In this document: in pieces, positions 26,647 to 35,447 of the stretch | Layout of the letters: each line of letters starts with the position of its first letter | How positions within the stretch are numbered: position 1 is the stretch's first letter | Assembly (NCBI RefSeq): GCF_003952365.1 | Contig: NZ_CP034443.1 | Coordinates: 4,023,001-4,087,000 of the forward strand | From: Mesorhizobium sp. M9A.F.Ca.ET.002.03.1.2 | GTDB lineage: Bacteria; Pseudomonadota; Alphaproteobacteria; Rhizobiales; Rhizobiaceae | Length of the DNA: 64,000 bases | Direction of reading: 5' to 3' | Made by a program: the position numbers and the translations under genes | The notes under the pieces: generated by a model | Database searches by the model: none | What the model saw: only the letters and a program-made list of their open reading frames with translations | Told to the model about the DNA's origin: nothing

Positions 26647-27204
26647 TTGACCATCCCCAACATCATCACGATCATGCGTTTCGTGCTGGTGCCGGCCGTG
26701 GTGCTGGCCATGTTGCAGGCGCGCTGGGACTGGGCCTTTGCCGGCTTCGTCATCGCTGGCATTTCCGACGGCGTCGACGGCTTCATCGCCCGCCGTTTCA
26801 ACCAGTTTTCGGCGCTTGGCGCCTATCTCGACCCGATGGCTGACAAATTGCTGCTGGTCTCGGTGTTCGTGGTGCTGGGCTTCATCGGCGAGCTGCCGCT
26901 GTGGCTGGTCGTCACCATGGTGTCGCGCGATGCGCTGATCGTCTGTGCCGTGCTTTTGTCCACCGTCATGGCCCACCCGGTCGAGATGAAGCCGCTGTTC
27001 GTGTCGAAGGCCAACACTGCCATCCAGATCGTGCTGGCGGCGGTGGTGCTGGGCGAACTGGCTCTCGCCATCGATCTTGACCCGCTCAGGCCGGTGCTCA
27101 TATTGCTGTCCGGGGTCTTGACCGTGGCTTCAGCCGCGGCCTATCTCGTGGCTTGGCTGAGGCATATGAGCGGCTATGGCGAAGGCTCCACACCGGGCAA
27201 CTGA
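26647..27204 (+). CDS. CDP-alcohol phosphatidyltransferase family protein
   Basis: The 185-residue membrane protein has the phosphotransferase motif [10 protein letters not shown], then G and LDPMADK, and several hydrophobic helices. It is a second PgsA-like enzyme beside the one at 2374; it could make phosphatidylglycerol phosphate or cardiolipin, which sequence alone cannot decide. The start is a TTG at 26647 (reading [16 protein letters not shown]). It overlaps the next gene by 29 bases. This position, divergent from purM and upstream of an AI-2E transporter and hdaA, is conserved in rhizobia as I recall. Confidence 0.85.
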   Translation: MTIPNIITIMRFVLVPAVVLAMLQARWDWAFAGFVIAGISDGVDGFIARRFNQFSALGAYLDPMADKLLLVSVFVVLGFIGELPLWLVVTMVSRDALIVCAVLLSTVMAHPVEMKPLFVSKANTAIQIVLAAVVLGELALAIDLDPLRPVLILLSGVLTVASAAAYLVAWLRHMSGYGEGSTPGN

Positions 27205-28357
27205 CCAGGATATCGACGCGGCAGCCGAGGCTGCGGCATCGGCGGTGTTTCGTCGCCAGATCCGCTTCTGGCTGATCAGCGCCATCATCCTCGCCATCTT
27301 CCTCTATGTCTTCAGCGGCATCCTGCTGCCGTTCGTCGCCGGCATGGTGCTCGCCTATTTCCTCGATCCCGTAGCCGACCGACTGGAGCGGCTCGGCCTG
27401 TCCAGGCTGATGGCGACGGTGGTCATCCTTATTGCCTTCATCGTCGTTCTGGTGCTGGCTTTCGTCATCCTCATTCCGGTGCTGGCGACGCAGATGGCCG
27501 ATTTCGCCAGCAAGCTGCCGGAATACCTGACCCGGCTGCAGACCCTGATCACCAGCTTCGACCCGAGATGGCTGGAAGAGAAATTCGGCGTCGACGCCAA
27601 TGGCCTGCGCGAAGGGTTGAACTCGCTGCTGACCTCCGGCTTCGGCCTCCTGACCACGGTGTTCACCTCGGTCTGGAGCTCCGGCGTGGCGCTGGTGTCG
27701 GTGGTCAGCCTGTTCGTCGTCACGCCCGTCGTCGCCTTCTACATGCTGCTCGACTGGGATCGCATGGTGGCGATCGTCGACAGCTGGGTGCCGCGCGACT
27801 ATGTCCAGACCGTCAGGGCGATCGCCAAGGACATCAACACCGCCACCGCCGGCTTCGTGCGCGGCCAGGGCACGCTGTGCCTGGTGCTGGGCGCCATGTA
27901 TGCCACCGGCCTGACGCTGACCGGCCTGAACTTCGGCATCCTCATCGGCCTGTTCGCCGGGCTGATCTCCTTCATTCCCTATGTCGGCTCGCTGACCGGG
28001 CTGGTGCTGGCCGTCGGCGTCGCCTTCGTTCAGTTCTGGCCGGACTGGACCATGGTCGCGGCGGTGGCCGGCGTGTTCTTCGTCGGCCAGTTCATCGAGG
28101 GCAACATCCTGCAGCCGAGGTTGGTGGGAAAAAGCGTCGGCCTGCATCCGGTGTGGCTGATGTTTGCCCTGTTTGCGTTCGGCGCGCTGTTCGGCTTCGT
28201 CGGCTTGCTGATCGCTGTGCCAGCCTCTGCCGCGGTCGCCGTTCTGGTGCGCTTTGCCATTGCCCGCTACCTCGAATCGCCGCTCTACAAGGGCCACTCC
28301 GATGAGCCGGTGCCGCCACTGCCGGCGCGCCGCGGGGGCGGCGGGCCGCGCGGTTGA
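27176..28357 (+). CDS. AI-2E family transporter
   Basis: The 393-residue protein is a PerM/AI-2E-type membrane protein with about eight helices. It has an early LLPFVAGMVLAYFLDPVADRLERLG, a middle VSLFVVTPVVAFYMLLDWDRMV and a late FIPYVGSLTGLVLAVGVAFVQF followed by IEGNILQPRLVGKSVGLHPVWLM. Family members export signals or ions; the name should not be read as proof of an AI-2 substrate. A Gly/Arg-rich tail closes it. It overlaps the upstream gene and ends next to hdaA. Confidence 0.9.
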   Translation: MAKAPHRATDQDIDAAAEAAASAVFRRQIRFWLISAIILAIFLYVFSGILLPFVAGMVLAYFLDPVADRLERLGLSRLMATVVILIAFIVVLVLAFVILIPVLATQMADFASKLPEYLTRLQTLITSFDPRWLEEKFGVDANGLREGLNSLLTSGFGLLTTVFTSVWSSGVALVSVVSLFVVTPVVAFYMLLDWDRMVAIVDSWVPRDYVQTVRAIAKDINTATAGFVRGQGTLCLVLGAMYATGLTLTGLNFGILIGLFAGLISFIPYVGSLTGLVLAVGVAFVQFWPDWTMVAAVAGVFFVGQFIEGNILQPRLVGKSVGLHPVWLMFALFAFGALFGFVGLLIAVPASAAVAVLVRFAIARYLESPLYKGHSDEPVPPLPARRGGGGPRG

Positions 28358-28362
28358 GCCAG

Positions 28363-29067
28363 ATGCCGGACAACAAGATCGACCCGCCGCGCCAACTGCC
28401 GCTCGATCTCGGCCATGGCACCGGCTATTCGCGCGACGAGCTCGTGGTCTCCGGCACCAACAGCCAGGCGGTAGCGCTGGTCGATCGCTGGCCGGACTGG
28501 CCGTCGCCGGTGGTCGTGCTCGCCGGCCCGGCCGGCTCGGGCAAGACCCATCTGGCTTCGATCTGGCGCTCCTGCGCCGGCGCGGTGGGGGTCGACGCCC
28601 GGCGTATCGGCGACTGCATGGCGAGCCTCGGCGCGCGGCCGGCCCTGATCGACGATGTCGATGCCGGCCCTGTCGACGAAGAGGGGCTGTTCCATCTGAT
28701 CAACGCGGTGCGCGGGGCCGGCTCGACCTTGCTGCTGACCGCGCGGCGCTTTCCGTCCGCCTGGGGTGTCAGGCTCCCGGACCTCGCCTCGCGACTGAAG
28801 GCAGCGGCGACAGTGGAGATCCACGAGCCCGACGATCTGCTTCTGGCCGGCGTCATCACAAAACTGTTCGCAGACCGCCAGGTCGAGGTCGAGCCGAATG
28901 TCGTGCAATATCTGGTGCGCCGCATCGAACGCTCGCTGGCCACCGCGATGCGGGTAGTGGAACGGCTCGACCGCACGGCACTGGAGCGCAAGACGCCGAT
29001 CACCCGGGCGCTGGCCGCCGAGACCGTCAGCGCCATGGATGAGGGGCAGGGCGAGTTCGAGATCTGA
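28363..29067 (+). CDS. hdaA: DnaA regulatory inactivator HdaA
   Basis: HdaA binds the DNA sliding clamp and stimulates ATP hydrolysis by DnaA to stop re-initiation. The 234-residue protein shows the clamp-binding motif QLPLDL at 11-16, a Walker A (GPAGSGKTHL) and a DnaA-like lid and sensor region (FADRQVEVEPNVVQYLVRRIERSLATAMRVVERLD). The Walker B acidic residues appear as LIDDVDAG. The ATG at 28363 is used; a TTG at 28354 overlaps the upstream gene. It ends the three-gene operon that starts at 26647. Confidence 0.92.
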   Translation: MPDNKIDPPRQLPLDLGHGTGYSRDELVVSGTNSQAVALVDRWPDWPSPVVVLAGPAGSGKTHLASIWRSCAGAVGVDARRIGDCMASLGARPALIDDVDAGPVDEEGLFHLINAVRGAGSTLLLTARRFPSAWGVRLPDLASRLKAAATVEIHEPDDLLLAGVITKLFADRQVEVEPNVVQYLVRRIERSLATAMRVVERLDRTALERKTPITRALAAETVSAMDEGQGEFEI

Positions 29068-29179
29068 TACGACAGTCTCGGCCGGTGTCCCGTTTCGGGA
29101 AATAATCCTGGCATCCGTCTTGCAGCGTCAGCCTTGCCGGCTAACCCCGGTCCTGATTGCGTATCAAATCAGGTAGTAG

Positions 29180-29223
29180 GCTCGCCGGGAGACGGGGCGG
29201 TTGGGGTTCTCTTCCCGGCGAGC
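29180..29223. repeat. inverted repeat downstream of hdaA
   Basis: Perfect 11-base arms GCTCGCCGGGA (29180-29190) and TCCCGGCGAGC (29213-29223) with a 22-base loop. There is no T run, so it is not a typical terminator. The rest of the gap from 29068 to 29316 shows no gene. Confidence 0.55.
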
Positions 29224-29316
29224 TTACCTTCAATGAGGGGCGGTAGTCGCGCGTACGGCACTGGCAACCGCGCTCACGGACAGTCGCAATCCGCTCCGTC
29301 TTTGGCCGTTGTAATG

Positions 29317-29365
29317 GACCACTGAATGGTCTATTTTCACCGAAAATATTGACCACAGGATGGTC
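29317..29365 (+). promoter_or_regulatory. two palindromic operators of the phd-vapC operon
   Basis: GACCA-CTGAA-TGGTC (29317-29331) and GACCA-CAGGA-TGGTC (29351-29365) are identical in arms and spacing, 34 bases apart (about three helical turns). The second ends 4 nt before the ribosome site of the antitoxin gene, so binding by the antitoxin-toxin complex would block transcription. Confidence 0.8.
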
Positions 29366-29381
29366 TATGAAGGAGCGGCCG

Positions 29382-29639
29382 ATGCAGGTATCCGTTACAG
29401 ACGCCAAGGGGCAGCTGACCGAACTGGTGCGTCGTGCCGAGGCGGGTGACGAAATCATCCTGACCCGTCACGGTCATGCGGCCGTGCGCTTGGTTCCTGT
29501 CAAGGCAATGCCGGACAGGAAAAGCCGCCGGGCGTTGCTGGAGGCGATGCGGGCATCCGGCGCCGCGAGGGCGAAGGCCGGGCCATCTGCCGCGCGAAGC
29601 CAGGATTTTCTCTACGGTGATGACGGCCTGCCCAAATGA
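29382..29639 (+). CDS. Phd/YefM family antitoxin
   Basis: The 85-residue protein has the Phd/YefM DNA-binding domain (MQVSVTDAKGQLTELVRRAE, then GDEIILTRHGHAAVRLVPV) and a C-terminal toxin-neutralising tail. It binds the toxin encoded next and, with it, represses its own operon. The ATG at 29382 follows AAGGAG with 6-nt spacing; an ATG at 29367 lies before this site. The stop overlaps the toxin start as ATGA. Confidence 0.92.
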   Translation: MQVSVTDAKGQLTELVRRAEAGDEIILTRHGHAAVRLVPVKAMPDRKSRRALLEAMRASGAARAKAGPSAARSQDFLYGDDGLPK

Positions 29640-30019
29640 TCGTGGTCGATACTTCGGCGCTGATGGCGATCGTTCTTGACGAGCCGGAGGCTGACGTCTG
29701 CATCGCGGCGCTCGAGGCCGAAGACGACATCCTGATTTCCGCCGGCACCGTGGCCGAAGCGCTGATCGTCGCGGCGCGGCGCAATGTAGGCGAAGAGCTG
29801 TCCGGCCTCATTGACGGGCTTGGTTTCGAAATTGCGGCAGTGACGCCGGCCTCTGCGCGTCGCATCGCTGAGGCCTACGCAAAATGGGGTAAAGGCATTC
29901 ACCCGGCCGCGCTCAATTTCGGTGACTGCTTCGCCTATGAGGTGGCCAAGGAACATGCCTCCCGCCTGCTTTATGTCGGCGACGATTTTTCGAGGACCGA
30001 TATCGAAAGCGCTCTCTAA
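29636..30019 (+). CDS. vapC: PIN-domain ribonuclease toxin (VapC family)
   Basis: The 127-residue protein has the acidic PIN active site: Asp5 in MIVVDTSALMAI, Glu near 41 in TVAEALIVAAR, and Asp in NFGDCFAYEVAKE plus Asp in YVGDDFS. VapC toxins cut tRNA or rRNA. It is coupled to the Phd-type antitoxin by a four-base overlap, forming a complete toxin-antitoxin module. A chromosomal module of this size near repeats may be horizontally acquired. Confidence 0.93.
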   Translation: MIVVDTSALMAIVLDEPEADVCIAALEAEDDILISAGTVAEALIVAARRNVGEELSGLIDGLGFEIAAVTPASARRIAEAYAKWGKGIHPAALNFGDCFAYEVAKEHASRLLYVGDDFSRTDIESAL

Positions 30020-30079
30020 GGAAGTATGGGGTTATCTGCGCCAAATGCGCGACAAGGGTACGGGGTCGACGCTACCACC

Positions 30080-30295
30080 CTATGAGCTTTCCCTCGAAAT
30101 GATGTCGGCAATATATTTTGACCGAGAGCCGTCCCACCCGCAGGCTGTGCATCGGCTGTCTTTGAACTGATGTTCGCAGGCGGGGTATCTATAGAGACGA
30201 AACGCGCATTCAGGGCAAAGGCTGGCCATTGCGCTGCTTTCGACGAAATATGTGCTGCCGCATTCGTCGCAAGTCGTGATTGATCGGTCAGTCAT
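30080..30295 (-). CDS. small Cys-rich zinc-ribbon protein
   Basis: The 71-residue product (start MTDRSITTCDECGSTYF) has CxxC pairs in CDEC, CPEC and CTAC, and a further Cys/His stretch (YPACEHQF), consistent with one or two zinc ribbons. The function is unknown. GGGGTGAG precedes the ATG at 30295. It converges with vapC. Confidence 0.6.
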   Translation of the reverse strand: MTDRSITTCDECGSTYFVESSAMASLCPECAFRLYRYPACEHQFKDSRCTACGWDGSRSKYIADIISRESS

Positions 30296-30371
30296 TGGCT
30301 CACCCCGCACTTCCGTTTCAGTCCGATCGCTTCACGCAGCCGTCGGGTCGTGTCGCCACCGCCGCCATAAC

Positions 30372-31388
30372 TCAGCGCTCGCCGCCCGGCAGGGCGGCGC
30401 GTTCGACGCCAAAGCGCCTACGGTAATCGCCTGGCACCAGGCCGGTTATCCTGGCGAATACCTTGCGGAAGGAGCCTGGGTCGTCATAGCCGACATCCCA
30501 GGCGATCTGGTCGATCGACCGGATCGTCGCTTCCAGCATTTCGCGCGCCTTGCCGACGCGCAGGTGCTGGCAGTACTCGGTCGGTTTGAGGCCGGTGGCG
30601 TTTCGAAAGCGGCGCAGGAACGTCCGCTCCTCCAGGCCGGCATGCTCCGCCATCGTGGCAAGCGTCACATCGCGCGCGCCTCTCGTCTGGAGCCAATGCT
30701 GCACCTTGAGGATGGCCCCGTCGCCATGGTTCAGCCTGGGCGCAAAGGGGCTGTAGAAGCGTTGCTCGCGCCCCGGCGGATCCACCAGCATGAAACGAGC
30801 GGTGTCCATCATGACGGTCGGCCCAAGCACCCTGTCGACGAATTTCAGGCCGAGATCGGTCCAGGCCATATAGCCGCCGGCGGTGATGATGTCGCCATCG
30901 TCGATGACCAGCTTGTCGGCATCCAGCGCGATGTCGGGGAAACGCATCGCCAGCGCGTCGCGATAGGCCCAGTGCGTTGTCGCCGCGCGACCGGACAGCA
31001 GGCCGGTCTCGGCAAGTACGAAAGCGCCGGCGCAGACCGAGCCCAGAGTCGCGCCCGCCGCATGGCGGGCCTTGAGCCAGCCGGCATAGGGCGCCGCCGC
31101 CTCGCGAGCGATCGGATCCCCCAGGGTCGGAGGCAGGATAATCATGGCCGGTTCGTTGCCGGCGCTGGGCTCGCTGTCTCCGGACTCGCTGTCGAAGGTG
31201 CGGACGACGGTTCGGCTCGCGTCCTCCAACTGCCAATGGCTGACGCGAAGCCTTAGCGCGTCCGGCGACCGTTCGGCAGCCAGCCGGTTGGCCAGCTGGA
31301 AGAGATCGGTGAGGCCGAGGACGGCGGCTTCCTGAACCCCGGGATACACGACGAGCCCGATTTCGACCGGATTACGCACCGCAACCAT
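30372..31388 (-). CDS. GlxA family transcriptional regulator (DJ-1/PfpI plus AraC domains)
   Basis: The 338-residue protein has an N-terminal DJ-1/PfpI-like domain (IGLVVYPGVQEAAVLGLTDLF, then LGSVCAGAFVLAETGLLSGR with the nucleophile-elbow Cys). The C-terminal AraC domain has two helix-turn-helix units (DVTLATMAEHAGLEERTFLRRF, IDQIAWDVGYDDPGSFRKVF). Related GlxA regulators sense amines or amides. It diverges from the alpha/beta hydrolase at 31518, which it may control; that is inference from position. Confidence 0.92.
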   Translation of the reverse strand: MVAVRNPVEIGLVVYPGVQEAAVLGLTDLFQLANRLAAERSPDALRLRVSHWQLEDASRTVVRTFDSESGDSEPSAGNEPAMIILPPTLGDPIAREAAAPYAGWLKARHAAGATLGSVCAGAFVLAETGLLSGRAATTHWAYRDALAMRFPDIALDADKLVIDDGDIITAGGYMAWTDLGLKFVDRVLGPTVMMDTARFMLVDPPGREQRFYSPFAPRLNHGDGAILKVQHWLQTRGARDVTLATMAEHAGLEERTFLRRFRNATGLKPTEYCQHLRVGKAREMLEATIRSIDQIAWDVGYDDPGSFRKVFARITGLVPGDYRRRFGVERAALPGGER

Positions 31389-31517
31389 CTGTCAGTTTTG
31401 CCTTGTCCAATGTCTGTTTTGCCAATCCACACCATGCCCCCGTTGCGATAGCTTGTCCACAGAAGGAACGAACCTTCCCCGACAGACCTCTCAACTTTTA
31501 GATCAAGGAGTTAGACG

Positions 31518-32345
31518 ATGAGCGTGTTCACCACAAAGGACGGCACCGAGATTTTCTACAAGGATTGGGGCACGGGCCAGCCAATCGTGTTCCATCACGG
31601 CTGGCCGCTCAGTGCCGATGACTGGGACAACCAGATGCTGTTCTTCCTCGAGAAGGGCTATCGCGTGATCGCGCATGACCGGCGCGGGCACGGCCGCTCG
31701 ACACAGACGGCGACCGGTAACGAGATGGACACCTATGCCGCCGATGTCGCCGCTCTGGTCGCTCACCTCGACCTCAAGAACGCCGTCCATATCGGCCACT
31801 CGACCGGCGGCGGCGAGGTGGCGCGTTACGTCGCCCGCTATGGTGGCGATGGACGCGTCGCCAAGGCGGTGCTGATCGGCGCAGTGCCGCCGATCATGGT
31901 CAAGACCGACAGCAATCCCGGCGGCCTGCCGATCGAGGTCTTCGACGGCTTCCGTGCCGCTTTGGTCGCCAACCGCGCCCAGTTCTACAGGGATGTGCCG
32001 GCTGGCCCGTTCTACGGCTTCAATCGCGAGGGCGCCAAGGTCTCGCAAGGGGCCGTCGACAATTGGTGGCGTCAGGGCATGATGGGCGGGGCCAAGGCCC
32101 ATTACGACTGCATCGAGGCCTTTTCCGAGACCGACTTCACCGACGATTTGAAGAAGATCGACGTGCCCGTCCTCGTCATGCACGGCGATGACGACCAGAT
32201 CGTGCCGATTGCCGACTCCGCCCTGCTTGCGGCCAAGCTCGTGAAGCATGGCACGCTCAAGGTCTACAAAGGCCTTCCGCACGGCATGTGCACCACCCAC
32301 CCGGAGATCATCAATCCGGATCTCCTGGCGTTCGTCCAAGGCTGA
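31518..32345 (+). CDS. alpha/beta hydrolase, non-heme haloperoxidase type
   Basis: The 275-residue protein has the oxyanion-hole HGWP, the nucleophile elbow GHSTGGGE (Ser95), an Asp in [13 protein letters not shown] and the catalytic His in [12 protein letters not shown]. This is the cofactor-free chloroperoxidase/esterase pattern, which in vitro can form peracids. The natural substrate is unknown. GATCAAGGAG precedes the ATG. It diverges from the GlxA-type regulator. Confidence 0.92.
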   Translation: MSVFTTKDGTEIFYKDWGTGQPIVFHHGWPLSADDWDNQMLFFLEKGYRVIAHDRRGHGRSTQTATGNEMDTYAADVAALVAHLDLKNAVHIGHSTGGGEVARYVARYGGDGRVAKAVLIGAVPPIMVKTDSNPGGLPIEVFDGFRAALVANRAQFYRDVPAGPFYGFNREGAKVSQGAVDNWWRQGMMGGAKAHYDCIEAFSETDFTDDLKKIDVPVLVMHGDDDQIVPIADSALLAAKLVKHGTLKVYKGLPHGMCTTHPEIINPDLLAFVQG

Positions 32346-32360
32346 CGCTTCGGCGCTTTA

Positions 32361-32460
32361 AGCATGTCGCCCAAAAGTGCGCAGCGGCTTTGGGATAACG
32401 ACATGCATAAAAAGGCCTAAAGTGCGTCGCATTATCTCTTCAAACGCGACGCGCTTTAGC
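32361..32460. repeat. double palindromic repeat (RIME-like), copy 3
   Basis: Two hairpins in tandem: AGCATGTCG-CCCAAA with TTTGGG and CGACATGC, then TAAAGTGCGTCGC with GCGACGCGCTTTA. The first unit has the same layout as the copies at 6580 and 21019. It fills the gap between the hydrolase and tRNA-Pro. Confidence 0.78.
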
Positions 32461-32568
32461 CGGGCCGCGCGGAAAATCCGGGGCTACCCGTCTGCATGCT
32501 TCGTCGGCCGCGGACGCGGTCTGGCGCAGGTGAGCCGTAGGCACGGACGATGATTTCCGGTGAATGGA

Positions 32569-32645
<77 letters not shown>

Positions 32646-32935
32646 AGTCCTTGCGGGCTATAGGGTTCCGGGCTTTGGAAGGCAACCCCTTAAACGACGA
32701 AACCAGCACAAACCCGGCTCAAGCCGAGAGCGGAACGCCGTACCGGTGTCTTGCGTCACGGTCTTGACGATCCATTGACTGAGATCATTTGAGTCGGGGA
32801 ATTTTTCAGCCGTTGGATGTCCGCATGCGTGTGGCTCGTCTTGCTTGTCTCAATGGATTATCGCTGGTCCGTCCAATGGATTCTTGACTTCATCCCGTCA
32901 AATTGGTCCGATGTCATCGCAACTGGAGAAAATCT

Positions 32936-33286
32936 GTGATCTCGCCAAGCATATTTTCTGTATCCGCCTCGGCCATTATTTTGGCTGGTTGCACCACTAT
33001 GAGTTCTGGGACTTGGAATAATTTGCACGAGAAGATGCGCGATAGCCCGCAAACAAGACACAGGCTTATCGCCGACTGCATAGCGCGCCAGCGCGGGTTG
33101 AACTCGCACCAGAAAGTGGCGCACGCAAAGCTCGTCAATCGAAATGTCGCCAACTATGCCCCCACCTACTGCCGCCGCTTTCTCGGCGGCATCGCTTCGG
33201 GCCGAATTACCTATGACGACTATCTGAAGCTGGACTCACCAAATGCCGATCATAGCAAAGTGCTCAAGCTGATGGCGGGGAGTTGA
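32936..33286 (+). CDS. putative lipoprotein of unknown function
   Basis: The 116-residue product has a lipobox signal (SIFSVSASAIILAGC, Cys about residue 18). A polar domain follows with two cysteines (LIADCIARQRG, APTYCRRFLGGIASGRITYDDYLKL) and no recognised family. The GTG at 32936 follows CTGGAGAA with good spacing. Base composition is a little more AT-rich than the neighbours, hinting at acquired DNA next to a tRNA gene. Confidence 0.65.
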   Translation: MISPSIFSVSASAIILAGCTTMSSGTWNNLHEKMRDSPQTRHRLIADCIARQRGLNSHQKVAHAKLVNRNVANYAPTYCRRFLGGIASGRITYDDYLKLDSPNADHSKVLKLMAGS

Positions 33287-33437
33287 TTTTCCGCCACGCA
33301 CTACCGTCACACTACCATCGTCGGTTGCCCGCCGTGCCAAAAGCCGCGGCGAGCATCGGCCTTGCCGCCGGCGGCATTGCGAAGTAATGACGGGAGTAAA
33401 GCGGCGGGTGCCGCCTGCACGTAGCAACGAGGTGTCC

Positions 33438-33743
33438 ATGTCCGCGCGCATTTTCAGCCCAGCCAAAACCGCGATGCAGTCCGGTAAGGCCAAGACCGGT
33501 CACTGGGTGCTCGAATTCGATCCCGAGATGCGCAAGAAGATCGATCCGCTGATGGGCTACACCACCTCGGGCGACATGCGCAGCCAGATCAGGCTGACCT
33601 TCGACACTCGGGAAGAGGCGGTGGCCTACGCCGAGAAAGAGGGGCTGGCCTTCCGTGTCGAGGAGCCGAAGGAAACCAAGCGCCGCCAGATTTCCTATGC
33701 GGAGAATTTCCGCTATGACCGCAGGACGCCCTGGACACATTGA
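33438..33743 (+). CDS. NDUFS4-like complex I accessory subunit
   Basis: The 101-residue protein matches the ETC complex I conserved-region family (NDUFS4/18 kDa-like). Diagnostic parts are RIFSPAKTAMQSG, GHWVLEFDPE, TFDTREEAVAYAEKEGLAFRV and the C-terminal SYAENFRYDRRTPWTH. In alphaproteobacteria this supernumerary subunit stabilises NADH dehydrogenase. GAGGTG precedes the ATG at 33438. It is monocistronic, just upstream of tRNA-Arg. Confidence 0.93.
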   Translation: MSARIFSPAKTAMQSGKAKTGHWVLEFDPEMRKKIDPLMGYTTSGDMRSQIRLTFDTREEAVAYAEKEGLAFRVEEPKETKRRQISYAENFRYDRRTPWTH

Positions 33744-33781
33744 CCGGCAACGCCGGGAGCTGATTCCGGCGCATGGTTTCA

Positions 33782-33800
33782 GCCGGCCCCTGGGGCCGGC
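33782..33800. repeat. GC-rich hairpin before tRNA-Arg
   Basis: GCCGGCCCC and GGGGCCGGC pair around a short loop between the NDUFS4-like gene and tRNA-Arg. There is no T tract, so terminator function is unsure. Confidence 0.4.
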
Positions 33801-33805
33801 GCAGC

Positions 33806-33882
33806 GGTCCCGTAGCTCAGCTGGATAGAGCACCGGCCTTCTAAGCCGATGGTCACAGGTTCGAATCCTGTCGGGATCGCCA
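33806..33882 (+). tRNA. tRNA-Arg (anticodon TCT)
   Basis: Seventy-seven bases fold as a cloverleaf: acceptor GGTCCCG / CGGGATC, D arm with AGCTCAGCTGGATAGAGC, anticodon loop CTTCTAA with TCT, T loop TTCGAAT, and an encoded CCA. The AG-rich arginine codons AGA/AGG are read by this tRNA. The gene lies next to a possible IS remnant. Confidence 0.97.
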
Positions 33883-33898
33883 GTAATTCAATTGTCCG

Positions 33899-33936
33899 GC
33901 CCGGAGACATAGGTTACGGTTCGTACCGGAGACATG
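33899..33936. repeat. short direct repeat, possible IS end remnant
   Basis: CCGGAGACAT occurs twice (about 33901-33910 and 33926-33935) just after tRNA-Arg. Paired GTCCGGAGACAT-like motifs are a feature I recall from the ends of IS481-type elements. No transposase is present, so at most a remnant remains. Confidence 0.35.
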
Positions 33937-34115
33937 GCGCGTGAATCCGTGTCTTTTTTCAGGTATCACCAATCGCCCGGACGCCTCGGCAAACAGGATT
34001 CGCCGATGTCGCGGGCACCTCCTGTGCTTGCGCTCATTCCATGTCCGCAGCGAGGAGGGCGTTGGCGGATACGCCAATGGCGGGGCAGGGCGGATCTGAA
34101 CGGGGCTTTCCACGA

Positions 34116-35342
34116 ATGACAGCGATGGGTGCGGCGGCGCTGCTGATCCTGATCCTGACCTATGCCGGCGTCGCCATCGGCAGGATCCCCGGGCTGCGCC
34201 TCGACCGGGCAGGCATTGCGTTGCTCGGCGGTGCGGCGATGATCGCCATCGGCGCGCTCAGCCTGGAGGACGCCTACAGCGCCATCAACTTCGACACCAT
34301 CACGCTTTTGCTCGGCATGATGATCGTCGTCGCGCATCTGAAAGTGTCAGGCGCCTTCCGTGCGCTCGGCGCCGTCGCCATCGAGCACGCGCACGCGCCG
34401 TTCATGCTGCTGGTGATGGTGACGCTCTTGACCGGCGTGCTGTCGGCCTTCCTGGTCAACGACGCGATCTGCCTGGTCATGGCGCCGATCGTCGTCCACG
34501 TCACCCGCGTCATCAACCGCAACCCGGTTCCTTATCTGATCGCCACCGCCACGGCGTCGAATTGCGGCAGCGTCGCCACCATCACCGGCAATCCGCAGAA
34601 CATGGTCATCGGCGCGCTGTCGGGGATTTCCTATCCGGCCTTCTCGGCAGCTCTGGCGCCGGTCGCGCTGTTCGGCCTCGTCGCCGTCATCGTCATCGTG
34701 CGCATCGTCTACCGCGCCGAATTCGCGCGCAAGGCCGAGCTCAGCCCCGAAGTCTATCGCGGCCGCATGCTGCCGGGCCAGGTGCTGAAGGCGGTGGTCG
34801 TCTGCATCGGGCTGGCGATCGCCTTCTTCGCCGGCGTCCCGGTCGCCAAGGCAGCGCTCATCGGCGGCGCCATTCTTCTGGTGACCCGCGCCATCAAGCC
34901 GGCGCGCATCTACCGCGAGATCGACGGGCCGCTGCTGTTCATGTTCGCCGGCCTGTTCATCGTCGTCGCCGGGGCCGAGAAGACGTTGCTCACCCCCGAC
35001 ATCGTCGCCTCGGCAAAAGACCTTGCACTGGACGATGTCTGGCGGCTGTCCGGCTTCACTGCGGTGCTGTCCAACATCATGAGCAACGTTCCGGCCGTGC
35101 TGGCGCTGCGGCCATTCATACCCGGCCTGGAGAACCCCGAGCGCGCCTGGCTGGTGGTCGCGATGAGCTCGACGCTGGCCGGCAATTTCACGCTGCTCGG
35201 CTCGGTCGCCAATTTGATTGTCGCTGAGCAGGCGCGCTCCGCCGGCAAGGCGCTGTCTTTCGGAGCCTTCTTCAAGGTCGGCCTGCCCCTGACGCTGGTG
35301 ACGCTGCTTGCTGGAACGGCGTGGCTGGCGCTTGGGTTCTGA
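34116..35342 (+). CDS. SLC13/ArsB-type anion transporter
   Basis: The 408-residue protein has 10-12 hydrophobic helices and the ion-transporter superfamily pattern: FDTITLLLGMMIVVAHL, FLVNDAICLVMAPIVVHV and TASNCGSVATITGNPQNMVIG (the NPQN motif). LSNIMSNVPAVLALRPF and GNFTLLGSVANLIVAEQA follow in the second half. It may move phosphate, sulfate, arsenite or dicarboxylates; the sequence does not decide. The ATG at 34116 is chosen. An in-frame ATG at 34041 would add 25 polar residues. Confidence 0.85.
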   Translation: MTAMGAAALLILILTYAGVAIGRIPGLRLDRAGIALLGGAAMIAIGALSLEDAYSAINFDTITLLLGMMIVVAHLKVSGAFRALGAVAIEHAHAPFMLLVMVTLLTGVLSAFLVNDAICLVMAPIVVHVTRVINRNPVPYLIATATASNCGSVATITGNPQNMVIGALSGISYPAFSAALAPVALFGLVAVIVIVRIVYRAEFARKAELSPEVYRGRMLPGQVLKAVVVCIGLAIAFFAGVPVAKAALIGGAILLVTRAIKPARIYREIDGPLLFMFAGLFIVVAGAEKTLLTPDIVASAKDLALDDVWRLSGFTAVLSNIMSNVPAVLALRPFIPGLENPERAWLVVAMSSTLAGNFTLLGSVANLIVAEQARSAGKALSFGAFFKVGLPLTLVTLLAGTAWLALGF

Positions 35343-35447
35343 ACGGCCTTTGGGGGCCGCCAAGCCATCAGGCGACACCGTATTCGACAATCTTTTCAGG
35401 AGGTTGTATCGGCTTGCGGAATCGATTTTGAAAGGTGGGCCGATCGT

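Noticed and set aside
27098..28297. Antisense open frame over the AI-2E transporter
   Set aside because: His/Gln/Asp-rich composition typical of a GC-rich shadow frame; the membrane protein on the plus strand is convincing.
29922..30170. Open frame overlapping the vapC end
   Set aside because: It is out of frame with vapC, lacks a start site and family features, and overlaps the zinc-ribbon gene on the other strand.
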